A stretch of 38,153 bases of DNA from contig JADLFM010000183.1 in the NCBI GenBank assembly GCA_020845495.1, forward strand, positions 1 to 38,153, read 5' to 3'. A model generated the notes under the pieces. It saw only the letters and a list, made by a program, of their open reading frames with translations. It had not been told where the DNA came from and searched no databases. The DNA is from Chloroflexota bacterium. Its GTDB lineage: Bacteria; Chloroflexota; UBA6077; JACCZL01. The position numbers were made by a program, and so were the translations under genes. Numbering within the stretch: the stretch's first letter is position 1; each line of letters starts with the position of its first letter. Of this stretch, positions 24,436 through 33,448 are shown one piece after another.

Positions 24436-24546
24436 GTCGGCCGAATGGTACTGGATCGGACTCCTAGAACACTCGGCCTGCGGGCGTGTTGACGGGCCGC
24501 GTGACCGCCCCTTAAGGCGCGGCGTGCGGCCCGCCGGCTTGCACTG

Positions 24547-25020
24547 CTAGCGGGCTACCCGGAACGTCGGGGCCCATGGATGGTGGCCATCGGCGCCGAG
24601 ATAGACGTTTCGGGACCGGATTGGATGCCCGTCCACGTTCAGGTCGAAGCGCATGTACGTACCACCTCGAACCTGCCAGCGGATGTTGTCGATATGGTTG
24701 GCGGTGGTGAAGCGAATCTCCAGTTGCCGGCCGCCGTCCTCCAGGGCGTAGCTGTCGCCATCCTCGAGACGGGCCTGATCGACGTCCTGGATCTCGCCAT
24801 CCGTGCGCACGACAGCTCGGAAGAAGCGGACCTGTTCGTCATTCGTCGTCGAGAGGTGGACGTCGTCGCCATCGGTCCAGATGTAGTACCCGGTCTCCCC
24901 GCCGACCTCCAACTGCTCCGGGCGCCCCGCGAGCCGATCCGGCCAGGCGAAGGTGGTGCCGACCGTCGTGGTGAGCGCGAGCAGCGCCGCCGCGAGCGAC
25001 GCGACCAGTCGTCCTGTCAT
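24547..25020 (-). CDS. Secreted hypothetical protein
   Basis: A 157-aa protein with a signal peptide (MTGRLVASLAAALLALTTTVGTTFAWP) and a mature domain that appears all-beta (GGETGYYIWTDGDDVHLSTT, EQVRFFRAVVRTDGEIQDVD, RQLEIRFTTANHIDNIRWQV, GTYMRFDLNVDG, NVYLGADGHHPWAP). No family is recognised. The start is ATG 25020, with GGAGG 5 nt upstream. It is separate from its neighbours and has the same orientation as the HExxH gene. It may bind a ligand or the surface outside the cell; nothing more can be said. Confidence 0.8.
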   Translation of the reverse strand: MTGRLVASLAAALLALTTTVGTTFAWPDRLAGRPEQLEVGGETGYYIWTDGDDVHLSTTNDEQVRFFRAVVRTDGEIQDVDQARLEDGDSYALEDGGRQLEIRFTTANHIDNIRWQVRGGTYMRFDLNVDGHPIRSRNVYLGADGHHPWAPTFRVAR

Positions 25021-25149
25021 GCTGACCTCCACTGAAGGGGTGATGCGGTCCCGCTTCTCTCAGCATGACAGGCAGGTATTAGCCGGGCGTTCGCCGGATG
25101 CTAGCGAACTGTTAGCAGGTACCGGAAGGATCGCCTCCCTGTTGCACCA

Positions 25150-26346
25150 CTACACGCCGTACGCCGGCTCGGCGGTATCGTCTGCGTCCTGGTCCTTGTA
25201 GTCGTGCGCACCGCGAATCCATGCATTCGTGGCAAACCGCTCGACCGAGAAGCTGTCGAGGTTCACGTTGGCCCAGCGTCCGTTCACAATCAGTTCGGCC
25301 AGATTACGACCGACGGCGGGCGAGATCTTGAACCCGGTCCCCGACATGCCGGTCTGGAGGTACGCGCCGTCCACACCTGGGAGTCTGCCGACAATCGGGT
25401 GTCCGTCCGCCGACATCGTGTCGTACCCCACGTCGCCCCGCCGCGCGACAGCCCGCGCCATAGCAGGGTATCGGTGGATCAGCCGTGCGCCAACGTCGGC
25501 CATGAAGTCGAGATCGGCAGTGGTCGAGTCGGTGTCCGGATCGTCCACCCGCACCTCCCAACTCGTCCCCCCGGCCAACGTCAAGTGGGCGCCCTCCGGC
25601 CGAAAGTACGCCCCGTTCGGGCCGTCGATGCAGGTAAGGTGACGGGTCAGGTCGGGTGGCCGCTCGAAGATGGCCGTCTTGATGTAAAACGGCCAGACCG
25701 GCAGATCCAGGCCAAGCGTGCCGCATAGCCGCCGTGAGCCATTGCCCGCCGCGACCACCACGATTGGCGAGGAAATCAGTCCATCGGCGGTGCGTACGCC
25801 GGCCGCTCGGCCGCCGGTCGTGACGATGGCCTCGACGCGCGTATCCCCCAGGTAGCGGGCACCGCGACCACGGGCCGCGTCCAGAAATGACTGGCAGGTG
25901 GCGTTCGGATCGGCGTAGCCGGACAACGGCTCGTAGGCGGCGACGTCGATATCGTCTACAACCATGCCCGGATCGATCTGCCGGAGATCGTCGGCGCTCA
26001 CCAACTGGGTGTCGATCCCGAGCGCGGCCTGCTCCTTCACGTTCTGCCGGAGCTTGTCTTGCTGGGACCGGTGGACGAGCCGGACGAAGCCCGTCTGGAC
26101 GAAGTCACAGGTTCCGCCTACCAGTTCAGCCCATTGAGTGAAATACTTCCAGGATTCCCACGCAAGCTGGGCCTCTTCGAGCACGGTGTAGTGCATGCGG
26201 ACCAGCGCACTCGACTTCCCGGTCGCTCCCGCGGCCAGCCCCTTCGCCTCGACGATTACAACGTCGAGCCCCCGTGCGGCGAGGTGAAACGCCGTGCTAG
26301 CGCCGTGCACGCCACATCCGACGACGACTGCATCCGCTGTCTGCAT
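25150..26346 (-). CDS. FAD-dependent oxidoreductase (DAO family, sarcosine oxidase-like)
   Basis: A 398-aa DAO-family flavoenzyme. The N-terminal dinucleotide motif is VVGCGVHGASTAFHLA, with an acidic residue ending the second strand (VVIVEAKG). Then come GATGKSSALVRMHYT, close to the sarcosine oxidase/glycine oxidase flavin loop, VVVAAGNGS in the middle, and the C-terminal YDTMSADGHPIVGRLPG...TGMSGTGFKISPAVGRNLAELI. Such enzymes oxidise N-methyl or secondary amino acids or D-amino acids. The ATG is at 26346. No tetrahydrofolate or ammonium-handling partner is adjacent, so the substrate remains open. Confidence 0.93.
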   Translation of the reverse strand: MQTADAVVVGCGVHGASTAFHLAARGLDVVIVEAKGLAAGATGKSSALVRMHYTVLEEAQLAWESWKYFTQWAELVGGTCDFVQTGFVRLVHRSQQDKLRQNVKEQAALGIDTQLVSADDLRQIDPGMVVDDIDVAAYEPLSGYADPNATCQSFLDAARGRGARYLGDTRVEAIVTTGGRAAGVRTADGLISSPIVVVAAGNGSRRLCGTLGLDLPVWPFYIKTAIFERPPDLTRHLTCIDGPNGAYFRPEGAHLTLAGGTSWEVRVDDPDTDSTTADLDFMADVGARLIHRYPAMARAVARRGDVGYDTMSADGHPIVGRLPGVDGAYLQTGMSGTGFKISPAVGRNLAELIVNGRWANVNLDSFSVERFATNAWIRGAHDYKDQDADDTAEPAYGV

Positions 26347-26518
26347 CGTTCGAATCTCCCGCCCATCTCACTGTACGGTTGCTCGACCACCACGCACCGT
26401 GCGCGATTCAGCCTCGAGACGCCGGACCGGCGATCTGCCCGGCCCGCGCGGCTCGTCCATGGGCCGCCTCCACTCTACCATCTCGTTAGCCGCTGCCGGC
26501 CATCTCGGTCTGGCACGC

Positions 26519-26556
26519 CTATCTGGTCGACAAGCGCGCGCTCGTCGACCAGATAG
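26519..26556. terminator. 13-bp perfect hairpin between membrane-protein and oxidoreductase genes
   Basis: CTATCTGGTCGAC (26519-26531) pairs perfectly with 26544-26556 around a 12-nt loop that contains the palindrome AGCGCGCGCT. It lies 56 nt beyond the stop of the polytopic membrane protein gene (-), consistent with a terminator for the 30.7-26.6 kb minus-strand run. The interval 26347-26611 holds nothing else I can identify. Confidence 0.55.
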
Positions 26557-26611
26557 AGGCACCGCTCAGGTGGCACGGAGCACGCGCTCCGCGCCACTCG
26601 CTGGCCGCCGA

Positions 26612-27562
26612 TCAGGCAGGCGGCTCGGCCGGTTGGCCGGGCTGGAGACGCAGGTACGCCAGCGTCCAGTAGCTCCAGGAGAAGGTGTTCGCGATTGCCA
26701 GCAGCGTCAGCAGCACGACCAGCGCCGCCGTCACGGCAAGGGCGAGGTAGCCGATGGTTGGCGCGGTGAACGCGAATGCGCTCCAGAGCACAGCAGCCGG
26801 TATCCCGAGAAGCGCGATGGCGGCGAGCATCACGACCGTTGCGACCAGCCCGGCTGCAAAGGTCAGGCCGAGGTTGAGGAGCCATACGAGCACGCTTGCG
26901 CCGGGGTGTCCACGGAGGACGAGCCAGCCGTCTCGAAGTGCGGCCAGCGGGCCAAGGTCGCGAAGTGCGATAGCCCGCTGCGCGAACGGGACGACGATAC
27001 TCGCGATAATTCCAGCCCCGATGCCGGCCGCCATCAGCACCAGCCCGACGAGTACTCCGGGCGCCACCGCCCAGATCGCGCGATCGGCTACGGCAACCAG
27101 GCCGACGATGAGTGCGACGGCAGCCGCGACGATCCCGCCGACCATCGCCACGATGCCGATCAGCACGAGCCAGAGCCCCGTATAGCGCCAGAAGAGGTGC
27201 AGACCGGTTCGCCAGGCCCGGCCTGATGAGGTCGCCCGGCCATTCGCGTACTCGGCGATCGCGCTGGTAATGCCGCCCTGAGAGATGAGCGACAGGATCA
27301 GCCCGACGACGGCGAGGACCGCCAGCAGACCGGCCGCCGCGATGATGAGCCCGATGTGCTCCGATACCCAGAGGCCGATCGTCTCAGCCCACGGGGTGCC
27401 CCCGCTGAACGACGCGCCGTTGGGTGGCGGCCCGGTTCCGCCGCTGCCGCCACCGCTGAGCGACAGCCCGGCCGTGCCTCCCGCGAATAGCCCGAGAATC
27501 CAGAGGAACGGATGCCGCCAGGTAATCTGCCAGGCGTCGCGGACCAGTTTTCCGTAGTCCAT
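26612..27562 (-). CDS. Polytopic integral membrane protein
   Basis: A 316-aa hydrophobic protein with about seven membrane helices. It begins MDYGKLVRDAWQITWRHPFLWILGLFAGG, a start shared by many uncharacterised membrane proteins related to the membrane part of GDPD-type proteins (DUF975/DUF7544-like; similarity by eye only). A Gly-rich loop (GGGSGGTGPPPNGASFSGG) follows the first helix. Further helices lie at about 73-95, 130-160, 170-195, 225-250 and 260-295. It has no catalytic motif. ATG 27562 is supported by GGAAGGAG 7 nt upstream; the longer open frame is not. Confidence 0.85.
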   Translation of the reverse strand: MDYGKLVRDAWQITWRHPFLWILGLFAGGTAGLSLSGGGSGGTGPPPNGASFSGGTPWAETIGLWVSEHIGLIIAAAGLLAVLAVVGLILSLISQGGITSAIAEYANGRATSSGRAWRTGLHLFWRYTGLWLVLIGIVAMVGGIVAAAVALIVGLVAVADRAIWAVAPGVLVGLVLMAAGIGAGIIASIVVPFAQRAIALRDLGPLAALRDGWLVLRGHPGASVLVWLLNLGLTFAAGLVATVVMLAAIALLGIPAAVLWSAFAFTAPTIGYLALAVTAALVVLLTLLAIANTFSWSYWTLAYLRLQPGQPAEPPA

Positions 27563-27882
27563 GTTACCGCTCCTTCCTATCTGTTCTATCTGCAACCGCC
27601 GTGTCCGCAACGGCCGCCGGGCGCGGGGCTCGTGGCGTGTACCGCGGCCACGCCCCTCATCTTGATGGTGCACGCCACCAGGGGCTGGGGGCCGTGGCGA
27701 ACGCCTCATCATGGTGGGGGCGACCGTCCCATTTGACGCAGGCGTAGGTGCCGCGCTCGAGACCCAGCGATGGCGACGTCCTGTGCACCTGGGGAGCCGC
27801 TCCAACGCGGACAATCAGGCGCGGGCCAAAGCGTGCTGGAGAGGGTCGCGGGCGGTCGATTCTGGGCAGTCTGCCAGGGCGG
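27563..27882. other. Intergenic region with an imperfect hairpin
   Basis: No gene is evident in this stretch of about 320 bp. An imperfect inverted repeat, GTGGCGTGTACC (27632-27643) with GGTGCACGCCAC (27667-27678, one G-U pair), lies in the middle. It could terminate the nor operon on the minus strand or be part of the leader of the 316-aa gene. Confidence 0.4.
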
Positions 27883-28416
27883 TCAATCGAAGCCGGCGCG
27901 GGTAGCGTGAAACGCAGGCCAGAGCCGCCGAGCGCTCCCGAGCACCAGGACGGCCGGCCCGCCCAGGACGCCAAGCTCCACGCCGGTCGGGTTGCGCACC
28001 GCGACGACGGCAATGGCGAAGCCGGCCATCCCGAGCAGCAGCAGCGAGAGCCCCCGGTGAAACCGGGCGACCTCCGAATGGGGCCATGGCGCCTGCGACT
28101 GCACGATCTCCCGGCCCTCGTCCGAGTCCGTACACTGACTCTTGAGCGGGCAACCGTTGCACGCCGCCGGCCGAGCGCGGTACTGAATGATCTGCTGGAG
28201 CTGATCGACGGCCGTGGGCGTCAGGTGCTGGCCGGTCGGGCACTCCCAGACGTCAAGGTCGCGATGGTACATGAAGCCGTTGAGTTCGTATGACTCGCTG
28301 CGCCGGTACGCGCCGCGCGCCATCCATTCCAGCCCGAACGCCGCCGCCACCAGCAGGATAGCGTAGCCCGCTCCGAACAGCACTTCGGGATGGATCGAGC
28401 CGGCCGGGAAGATCAT
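27883..28416 (-). CDS. Small membrane protein with transposase-like four-Cys segment, coupled to qNOR
   Basis: A 177-aa protein with a membrane helix at about 12-30, a soluble part at 35-118, and two helices at about 122-140 and 147-163. The soluble part contains C59, C86, C89 and C95 in the context WECPTGQHLTP...YRARPAACNGCPLKSQCT...GREI. This closely resembles the C-terminal cysteine segment of IS1182-like DDE transposases, yet here it is held between membrane helices. Four cysteines could bind zinc or an Fe-S cluster. Its ATG overlaps the qNOR stop (ATGA at 28416-28413), so the two are translationally coupled, and it may help NO reduction, sensing or assembly. Function is otherwise unknown. 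Confidence 0.85.
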   Translation of the reverse strand: MIFPAGSIHPEVLFGAGYAILLVAAAFGLEWMARGAYRRSESYELNGFMYHRDLDVWECPTGQHLTPTAVDQLQQIIQYRARPAACNGCPLKSQCTDSDEGREIVQSQAPWPHSEVARFHRGLSLLLLGMAGFAIAVVAVRNPTGVELGVLGGPAVLVLGSARRLWPAFHATRAGFD

Positions 28417-30707
28417 GGCGCAGCCGCCGGGGTGGTGATCTCCGTGAAGAGTGGGTGCACTGGCTCCTCGAGCGTGACTTTGCTTACCCGATACCGCACG
28501 CCGAGCCAGCAGAGGTATAGCAGCGGTAGGACGCCGCCGACGATCACGACGATGTCGCCTGGCAGACGCATCCACTCCAGCAGAACGTTCGTCCTATTCG
28601 TCAGAAAGTCCAGGCTCCTGGCCTCCCAATAGCTCTGACCCACCGACGCGTACAACTGCACGATCCCGAGCGGCAACAGCGTGGCGAAACACATCCAGGC
28701 CAGCCCGGCGTTCAGCGACCAGAAGCTGATCTGTGCCGCCCGGTCCGACCAGCGCTCGGCCGGGATGAGGTAGCGAAGGCAGAACAGCGAGAACCCGACC
28801 GCCAGCATCCCGTACACACCCATCATCGACGCGTGGGCGTGATTGGCGGTCAGGGCCGTGCCGATCTCGTAGTACGAGACGATCGGCAGGTTGACCAGAA
28901 AACCGAAGATACCGGCTCCCACGAAGTTCCAGAAGCCCACCGACGCCAGCGACATCACCGCCCAGCGATGCGGAAACGGCGTGACCGACTTCGCCTCCTG
29001 GATCGCGCCAAGTTGCAGGAAACTCCACGCCTCGACCGTCAGGAAGGTCAGGGGGATCACTTCGGCCGCCGAGAAGAACGCCCCGAGCGCCATCGTCACG
29101 GCAGGTGTGCCCGAGAAGTAGAGATGATGCATCGTCCCGACGACGCCGCCGATCGAGTAGAGGATAATGTCCAGATAGATGACGCGCAGAGCGATACGCT
29201 CGGCCACCACCCCCAGCAACACGAAGATGTAGGCGACCATCGCCGTCGCGAACAACTCGAGGAAATCCTCCACCCAGAGGTGGACGACCCAGAAGCGCCA
29301 GAAGTCGGTGGTGGTGAAGTTCGCCGTTGGCCGCGACAGCAGGCCAACGGCGTAGAAGGCCGGGACGGCGAGGGCTGCATAGAAGAAGAGCCAGGGCATG
29401 TTGCTGAAGTGTTCCTGGGACAGCCGCACGCGGATCCCACGGAACAGCACGACCGCCCAGAAGATCAGCCCGACGGACAAGAGCGCCTGCCAGAATCGCC
29501 CGAGATCCAGGTACTCGAGCCCCTGGTTGCCGAACCAGCCAGATGGCCCGCCTCGCCAGCCGTGGATGCCCAGGAAGGTGCCGATCAGGCTGCCTGCCAC
29601 GACGATTGCGAGGGCAGCGAGGAGCACATAGGCCAGGATGTGCTGACCGCGCGGTTCACGGCCGGCGATCATCGGCGCGAGGAAGATACCAGCAGCCAGG
29701 AACGACGTCGCCACCCAGAAAATGGCCAGTTGAAGGTGCCAGGTACGGGCCAGATTGTAGGGGAGCAGGAGCGCCAGATCGATCCCAAAGAAACCGGCCA
29801 GGTCCGCGCGATAATGCTGGGTCGCGCCGCCGACAGCCGTCTGAAGCAGGAACAGGAGCGCCATCAGCAGGAAGAAGAAGGCAGTGGCGCGCTGAGCCGG
29901 GGTGAGGGCGACGGCGCCCGGCGGCATGAAACTCAGCCGCTGCTGCTCGCGGCCGTGCCATCCCAGGATGTTCCAGCGGCCAAAGATCGCCAGCAGCGCG
30001 CCGATGCCACCCAGCAACGCGATCAGCGAGAGCACGCTCCAGACGATATTGTCTGCCGTCGGGGCGTTGTCGACGAGCGGCTCGGGCGGCCAGTTGTTGG
30101 TGTACGAATAGTCCAGGCCCGGTCGATTGGCAGCCGACGCCCAGGCTGACCAGGCAAAGAAGGCGGTGAGTTGGGTCACCTCCTGAGGGTCGGCGATCGC
30201 CCGTGGGCGCAGCCCGAACCGGGTGGAGGGCTCGGCGAAGAAGCCCTGGTAATAGTCACGCGCCTGGTCGAAGCCAGCGGCCTGGGCGGCCGTAAAGGTA
30301 AGCGTGTCGCTCGGTGGGTCGTAGCGGTTCGTCTTGAAGTCCTCGACGGTGCGGGCGCGAGCGGCGTCAGACTGCTCGCCGCCGTACTGTTCGCGCACGG
30401 CGAGGGCCGCCCGACGAAGGTAGTCAGCGGTGTAGTCCGGGCCGAGGTACGCGCCGTGGCCAAAGATGGAGCCGTACTCCATGATCCCATTCCGGAGGAA
30501 CAACTCCTGACCCGCGATGACGTCGTCGCCGGTGAAGATGAGCCGGCCGCTTGCATCGACCACACGGGCAGGGATGGGCGGCGCATCGACATATGCACGG
30601 ATCGCCAGATACAGCAGGATCGTGAACCCGAACACGATGACCAGAATCGCCGCCTGAAACCATCCTGTCGCCAGCAGGGCCGGCCGCCGCTCGGTCCGTT
30701 CCGCCAT
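28413..30707 (-). CDS. norZ: Quinol-dependent nitric oxide reductase (qNOR)
   Basis: A 764-aa fusion-type NO reductase: an N-terminal NorC-like soluble domain (about 45-215, without a CxxCH heme motif, hence quinol-type), a membrane helix at each side, and a 12-helix NorB-like domain. It reduces 2 NO to N2O with quinol. Ligands are in place: heme b His in LARTWHLQ (324); FeB His and Glu in VVHLWVEDF (476, 480); GTMHHLYF (527, 528); Glu in SAAEVIPL (549); and NHAH (623, 625) for hemes b and b3. The spacings of 51 and 21 residues match characterised qNORs. ATG 30707 follows GGAGAGG. It is followed by the ATGA-coupled four-Cys membrane gene. Confidence 0.95.
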   Translation of the reverse strand: MAERTERRPALLATGWFQAAILVIVFGFTILLYLAIRAYVDAPPIPARVVDASGRLIFTGDDVIAGQELFLRNGIMEYGSIFGHGAYLGPDYTADYLRRAALAVREQYGGEQSDAARARTVEDFKTNRYDPPSDTLTFTAAQAAGFDQARDYYQGFFAEPSTRFGLRPRAIADPQEVTQLTAFFAWSAWASAANRPGLDYSYTNNWPPEPLVDNAPTADNIVWSVLSLIALLGGIGALLAIFGRWNILGWHGREQQRLSFMPPGAVALTPAQRATAFFFLLMALLFLLQTAVGGATQHYRADLAGFFGIDLALLLPYNLARTWHLQLAIFWVATSFLAAGIFLAPMIAGREPRGQHILAYVLLAALAIVVAGSLIGTFLGIHGWRGGPSGWFGNQGLEYLDLGRFWQALLSVGLIFWAVVLFRGIRVRLSQEHFSNMPWLFFYAALAVPAFYAVGLLSRPTANFTTTDFWRFWVVHLWVEDFLELFATAMVAYIFVLLGVVAERIALRVIYLDIILYSIGGVVGTMHHLYFSGTPAVTMALGAFFSAAEVIPLTFLTVEAWSFLQLGAIQEAKSVTPFPHRWAVMSLASVGFWNFVGAGIFGFLVNLPIVSYYEIGTALTANHAHASMMGVYGMLAVGFSLFCLRYLIPAERWSDRAAQISFWSLNAGLAWMCFATLLPLGIVQLYASVGQSYWEARSLDFLTNRTNVLLEWMRLPGDIVVIVGGVLPLLYLCWLGVRYRVSKVTLEEPVHPLFTEITTPAAAP

Positions 30708-30776
30708 CCCGCCTCTCCTCACCGTCCGAAATCACCCACGACTGCGCTCTCTGTGACAGTGCGAGCGCGACGTGAC

Positions 30777-30836
30777 GACACGACGCGGGAGGACACGACG
30801 CGGGAGGACACGACGCGGGAGAGCACGACGCCGGCT
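30777..30836. repeat. 15-bp tandem repeat upstream of qNOR
   Basis: GACACGACGCGGGAG occurs three times perfectly (30777-30791, 30792-30806, 30807-30821), followed by a partial fourth copy. It begins 70 bp upstream of the qNOR start, near or within the expected promoter region. Confidence 0.95.
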
Positions 30837-30865
30837 CCGGGTATCGAATGCCGTGAACGCCCGCC

Positions 30866-30974
30866 GCGCAAGGACCGTACCACCTCGTTCTTCCGTGGCA
30901 GACAGGCTGGGGGTCCAGAGCACAGGCGAGGTCCACGGGCGCAAGGACCGTACCACCTCGTTCTTCCGTGGCAG
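30866..30974. repeat. 36-bp direct repeat pair with a 37-bp spacer
   Basis: The identical 36-bp text GCGCAAGGACCGTACCACCT... lies at 30866-30901 and 30939-30974, separated by 37 bp. The copies are not palindromic. They sit 160-270 bp upstream of qNOR in a 670-bp gap (30708-31376) with no coding frame I trust. Confidence 0.95.
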
Positions 30975-31028
30975 CCTCCCGCCCTGGCGCCCAGATCCAC
31001 TGGCCAGGCGCCGGGCGTGGCCAGGCGT

Positions 31029-31062
31029 CGTGACGCCAATCCCCGCGGCGATTGGCGTCACG
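31029..31062. other. Perfect 13-bp stem-loop in the qNOR/beta-helix divergent region
   Basis: CGTGACGCCAATC (31029-31041) pairs perfectly with GATTGGCGTCACG (31050-31062) around an 8-nt loop. It lies between the divergent qNOR and beta-helix genes, so it is not at a gene end. An operator, attenuator or small RNA structure is possible. Confidence 0.6.
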
Positions 31063-31212
31063 GCATCCACCCCCGCAATTGCCTGCGCCATCCACCATCC
31101 ACACGATCCTTCCGTGCAACTGCGCGAACACAACCTCCCTACAACCCGGACGACGCTCTACCTCCATGGGGTGCCCAAACACTGAAGCCGTTCGGTCTGC
31201 CTGACGAGCCGC

Positions 31213-31240
31213 TTGACAAGATCGCGGTGTTGCTTACACT
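31213..31240 (+). promoter_or_regulatory. Strong sigma-70-like promoter for the beta-helix gene
   Basis: A perfect TTGACA (31213-31218), a 16-nt spacer and TACACT (31235-31240). Transcription should start at about 31247, giving a leader of about 130 nt before the ATG at 31377. Confidence 0.75.
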
Positions 31241-31376
31241 AGGCGCAGTGATGTGGCCGACGACGCGCAACAACGTCGTGCACATCAGACCTGGAGCCCG
31301 CTTCGCGCATCCCATGTCGTAGCCGACGCACGTGCCTCGTGGGTGATCCAACGATGGGAGTGGGAGTGAGAGTGAG

Positions 31377-33296
31377 ATGATCGTTCGGATGCCGCTACGT
31401 TTCGCCCTGGCGATTGCGGCGCTGCTCGCGCTTGCCTTGCTCTTACCCGCCCCTGCTGAGGCTCGGCGGAATCGGAAACCCGCTGAGTCGAGCGCGCCCG
31501 CACCCGTGCCGCCAGCGCCTCCAAATGTTGCGACTGGACAGCGGGGCACTGCCGACGCGGCGGGCGCGGGTGCGGCCGAAGCCCCGGATGCCCGAGCGGA
31601 CGTTCGAGGCCCGGGGCTGGGGATCCAGGTGAACCTGACCCTGATCGTGGATCGAGCCGAGGATGATGTCGACACGGCCCCGGGCGATGGACGCTGCCAG
31701 GCATCCATCGGCGGCTGCACCGTTCGGGCGGCGGTCATGGAGGCCAACGCGAACGCTGGCAGCCATACGATCGTGGTGCCGGTCGGGACGTTCACCCTGA
31801 CCCGGCCCGGCTTCGACAGCACGAGCGTCGCGGGCGACCTGGACGTCTGGGGAGCGGTCACACTCGTCGGCCAGGGGCGCGGTCTGACGATCCTCGACGG
31901 CAACAACCTGGATCGCGTCGTCGACGTACTGCCCGGCGCCGCCCTCACCCTCGCACACCTGACGCTTCAGCATGGCCGGGCATCGGGGGGGACCGGCGGC
32001 GGCCTCCGCAATCAGGGCGCGACCAGCCTGGACGACGTGGCAGTGATTGCGAATCAGGCGGTTCTCGGCGGCACGTTCGAGGGGAACGGCGGCGGCCTGT
32101 CTAATATTTCCGGCGGGACGATGGACGTCCAGAACAGCTCGGTCGAGGGGAACCGCGCCATCGCGGTTGGCGGTATCGGGGGGTACGGCGGCGGCATCGC
32201 GAACTACAACGGCAGTCAGACGACGCTCACGAATACGAACGTCTCGAACAATGCCGCCGATGCGAACGGCGGCGGCATCACCCAGGGGAGCGAGGGCTCG
32301 CGACTCAAGCTCGTTAGCTCCACGCTTGCCAACAACAGCGCGGCGGCTGGCGGCGGGATCGTGAGCGGCGGCAGCGCGACGACCCCGGCCACAACCTTCG
32401 TGGAACTCGTCAACAGCACCGTGAGCGGAAATCAGGCCCGTGCCAGCAGCGGCGGCGGCATCACGCTGGCCAATGCGCAGGGCCACCTGACGGTGACGAG
32501 CAGTACGTTCACTGAGAACGTTAATAGCACCGCCGGCTTCAGCGGTGCTGGCATCCGAATCGGCGGCCCCAGTTCGACGGCGGCCATCGTCAGCAGCACG
32601 ATCGTCAACAACACTGCGTCCGGGGGCGCTGGTCTCTCGAGCCTGGCCGTCAATGGCGCCCCGGCGACCGTGACGGTGATCGGGACGGTCCTCGGCAACG
32701 ACAATGGAAGCTGCGCCGGGCCGATCGTGAGCCTGGGGAACAACGCCGATGGCGGCACGACCTGCCAGTTCATCGCCCAGGGTGACCGCTCGAACGTGAT
32801 TCCGATGCTCTCTGGACTGACCGAAGCCGGCAGCCCGACGGCCGTGCTCGTCCCCCAGCCCGGTAGTCCGCTCATCGACGCTATCCCGGGCTGCCCGGCC
32901 ACCGATCAGCGCGGCGTCGCGCGCCCCCAGGACGGTGACGGCAACGGTCTCGCGCTCTGTGACGTCGGAGCGGTCGAACTCGAGTCCGCGATGACGTGCT
33001 CGCCGCGCCCGCCGGTCCAGATGGCCGTACTGAAGGAGGGCGCGAACCTGCTGCGGGTCACCGTGACGGCAACCGGGGCCGGCAATCGCATCCTCGACGT
33101 GGGAGTCAAGCGCTCGACGAACGCGGCGATCCAGCCGGCCACGCTGTCAGTCGGTGCGCCGTCGCTCACATTCCGACTAACACGGCCCCTCCCGCTGGGC
33201 GGCGGCGCGAGTGGCGCGGGGACCGTCCAGTTGGTCGTTACCGACCGCTGCGGCCAGTGGCCGACCGTCGTCGGCGGCGGTTCGAGCGCCTGGTAG
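31377..33296 (+). CDS. Exported CSLREA-type parallel beta-helix protein
   Basis: A 639-aa protein with a signal peptide (RMPLRFALAIAALLALALLLPAPAEA), a Pro/Ala linker, and a CSLREA-like motif (DTAPGDGRCQASIGGCTVRAAVMEANA, about 98-124). A right-handed beta-helix region follows (about 150-460) with many GGG(L/I)xN turns and SxVxxN rungs typical of pectate-lyase-like adhesins. QRGVARPQDGDGNGLALCDVGAVELE is the choice-of-anchor Q-like end of the helix. The last ~100 residues (CSPRPPVQMAVLKEG...DRCGQWPTVVGGG) recur in the paralogue downstream. It is probably displayed on the cell surface. GGGAG precedes ATG 31377. Confidence 0.92.
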   Translation: MIVRMPLRFALAIAALLALALLLPAPAEARRNRKPAESSAPAPVPPAPPNVATGQRGTADAAGAGAAEAPDARADVRGPGLGIQVNLTLIVDRAEDDVDTAPGDGRCQASIGGCTVRAAVMEANANAGSHTIVVPVGTFTLTRPGFDSTSVAGDLDVWGAVTLVGQGRGLTILDGNNLDRVVDVLPGAALTLAHLTLQHGRASGGTGGGLRNQGATSLDDVAVIANQAVLGGTFEGNGGGLSNISGGTMDVQNSSVEGNRAIAVGGIGGYGGGIANYNGSQTTLTNTNVSNNAADANGGGITQGSEGSRLKLVSSTLANNSAAAGGGIVSGGSATTPATTFVELVNSTVSGNQARASSGGGITLANAQGHLTVTSSTFTENVNSTAGFSGAGIRIGGPSSTAAIVSSTIVNNTASGGAGLSSLAVNGAPATVTVIGTVLGNDNGSCAGPIVSLGNNADGGTTCQFIAQGDRSNVIPMLSGLTEAGSPTAVLVPQPGSPLIDAIPGCPATDQRGVARPQDGDGNGLALCDVGAVELESAMTCSPRPPVQMAVLKEGANLLRVTVTATGAGNRILDVGVKRSTNAAIQPATLSVGAPSLTFRLTRPLPLGGGASGAGTVQLVVTDRCGQWPTVVGGGSSAW

Positions 33297-33448
33297 CGGT
33301 CCGAGCGTCGTGCAGAGCTTCGGATGACGTCAGGATGTAGCGCTCCGTCAAGCAGCGTGGGCGGGGAGCGTGGCAGGGGGCTGCTGCGCTCTCGGGCTCA
33401 TAAGGGTCGTGTGCCTTGCCCCGCCATGGCGTAGGGAGAGTAGAGAGC

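Noticed and set aside
28413..30707. NO dismutase (Nod) instead of NO reductase
   Set aside because: The FeB histidines, the HxxxE glutamate and the later glutamate are all present with qNOR spacing; Nod proteins differ at these positions.
30866..30974. CRISPR-like pair of 36-bp repeats with a 37-bp spacer
   Set aside because: Only two copies, no dyad in the repeat, no further repeats or spacers on either side and no cas genes; better described as a direct repeat pair.
30424..31182. Minus-strand 252-codon frame over the repeats upstream of qNOR
   Set aside because: It overlaps the N-terminal part of qNOR in another frame and reads tandem repeats as low-complexity SCPPA-type peptides; not a gene.
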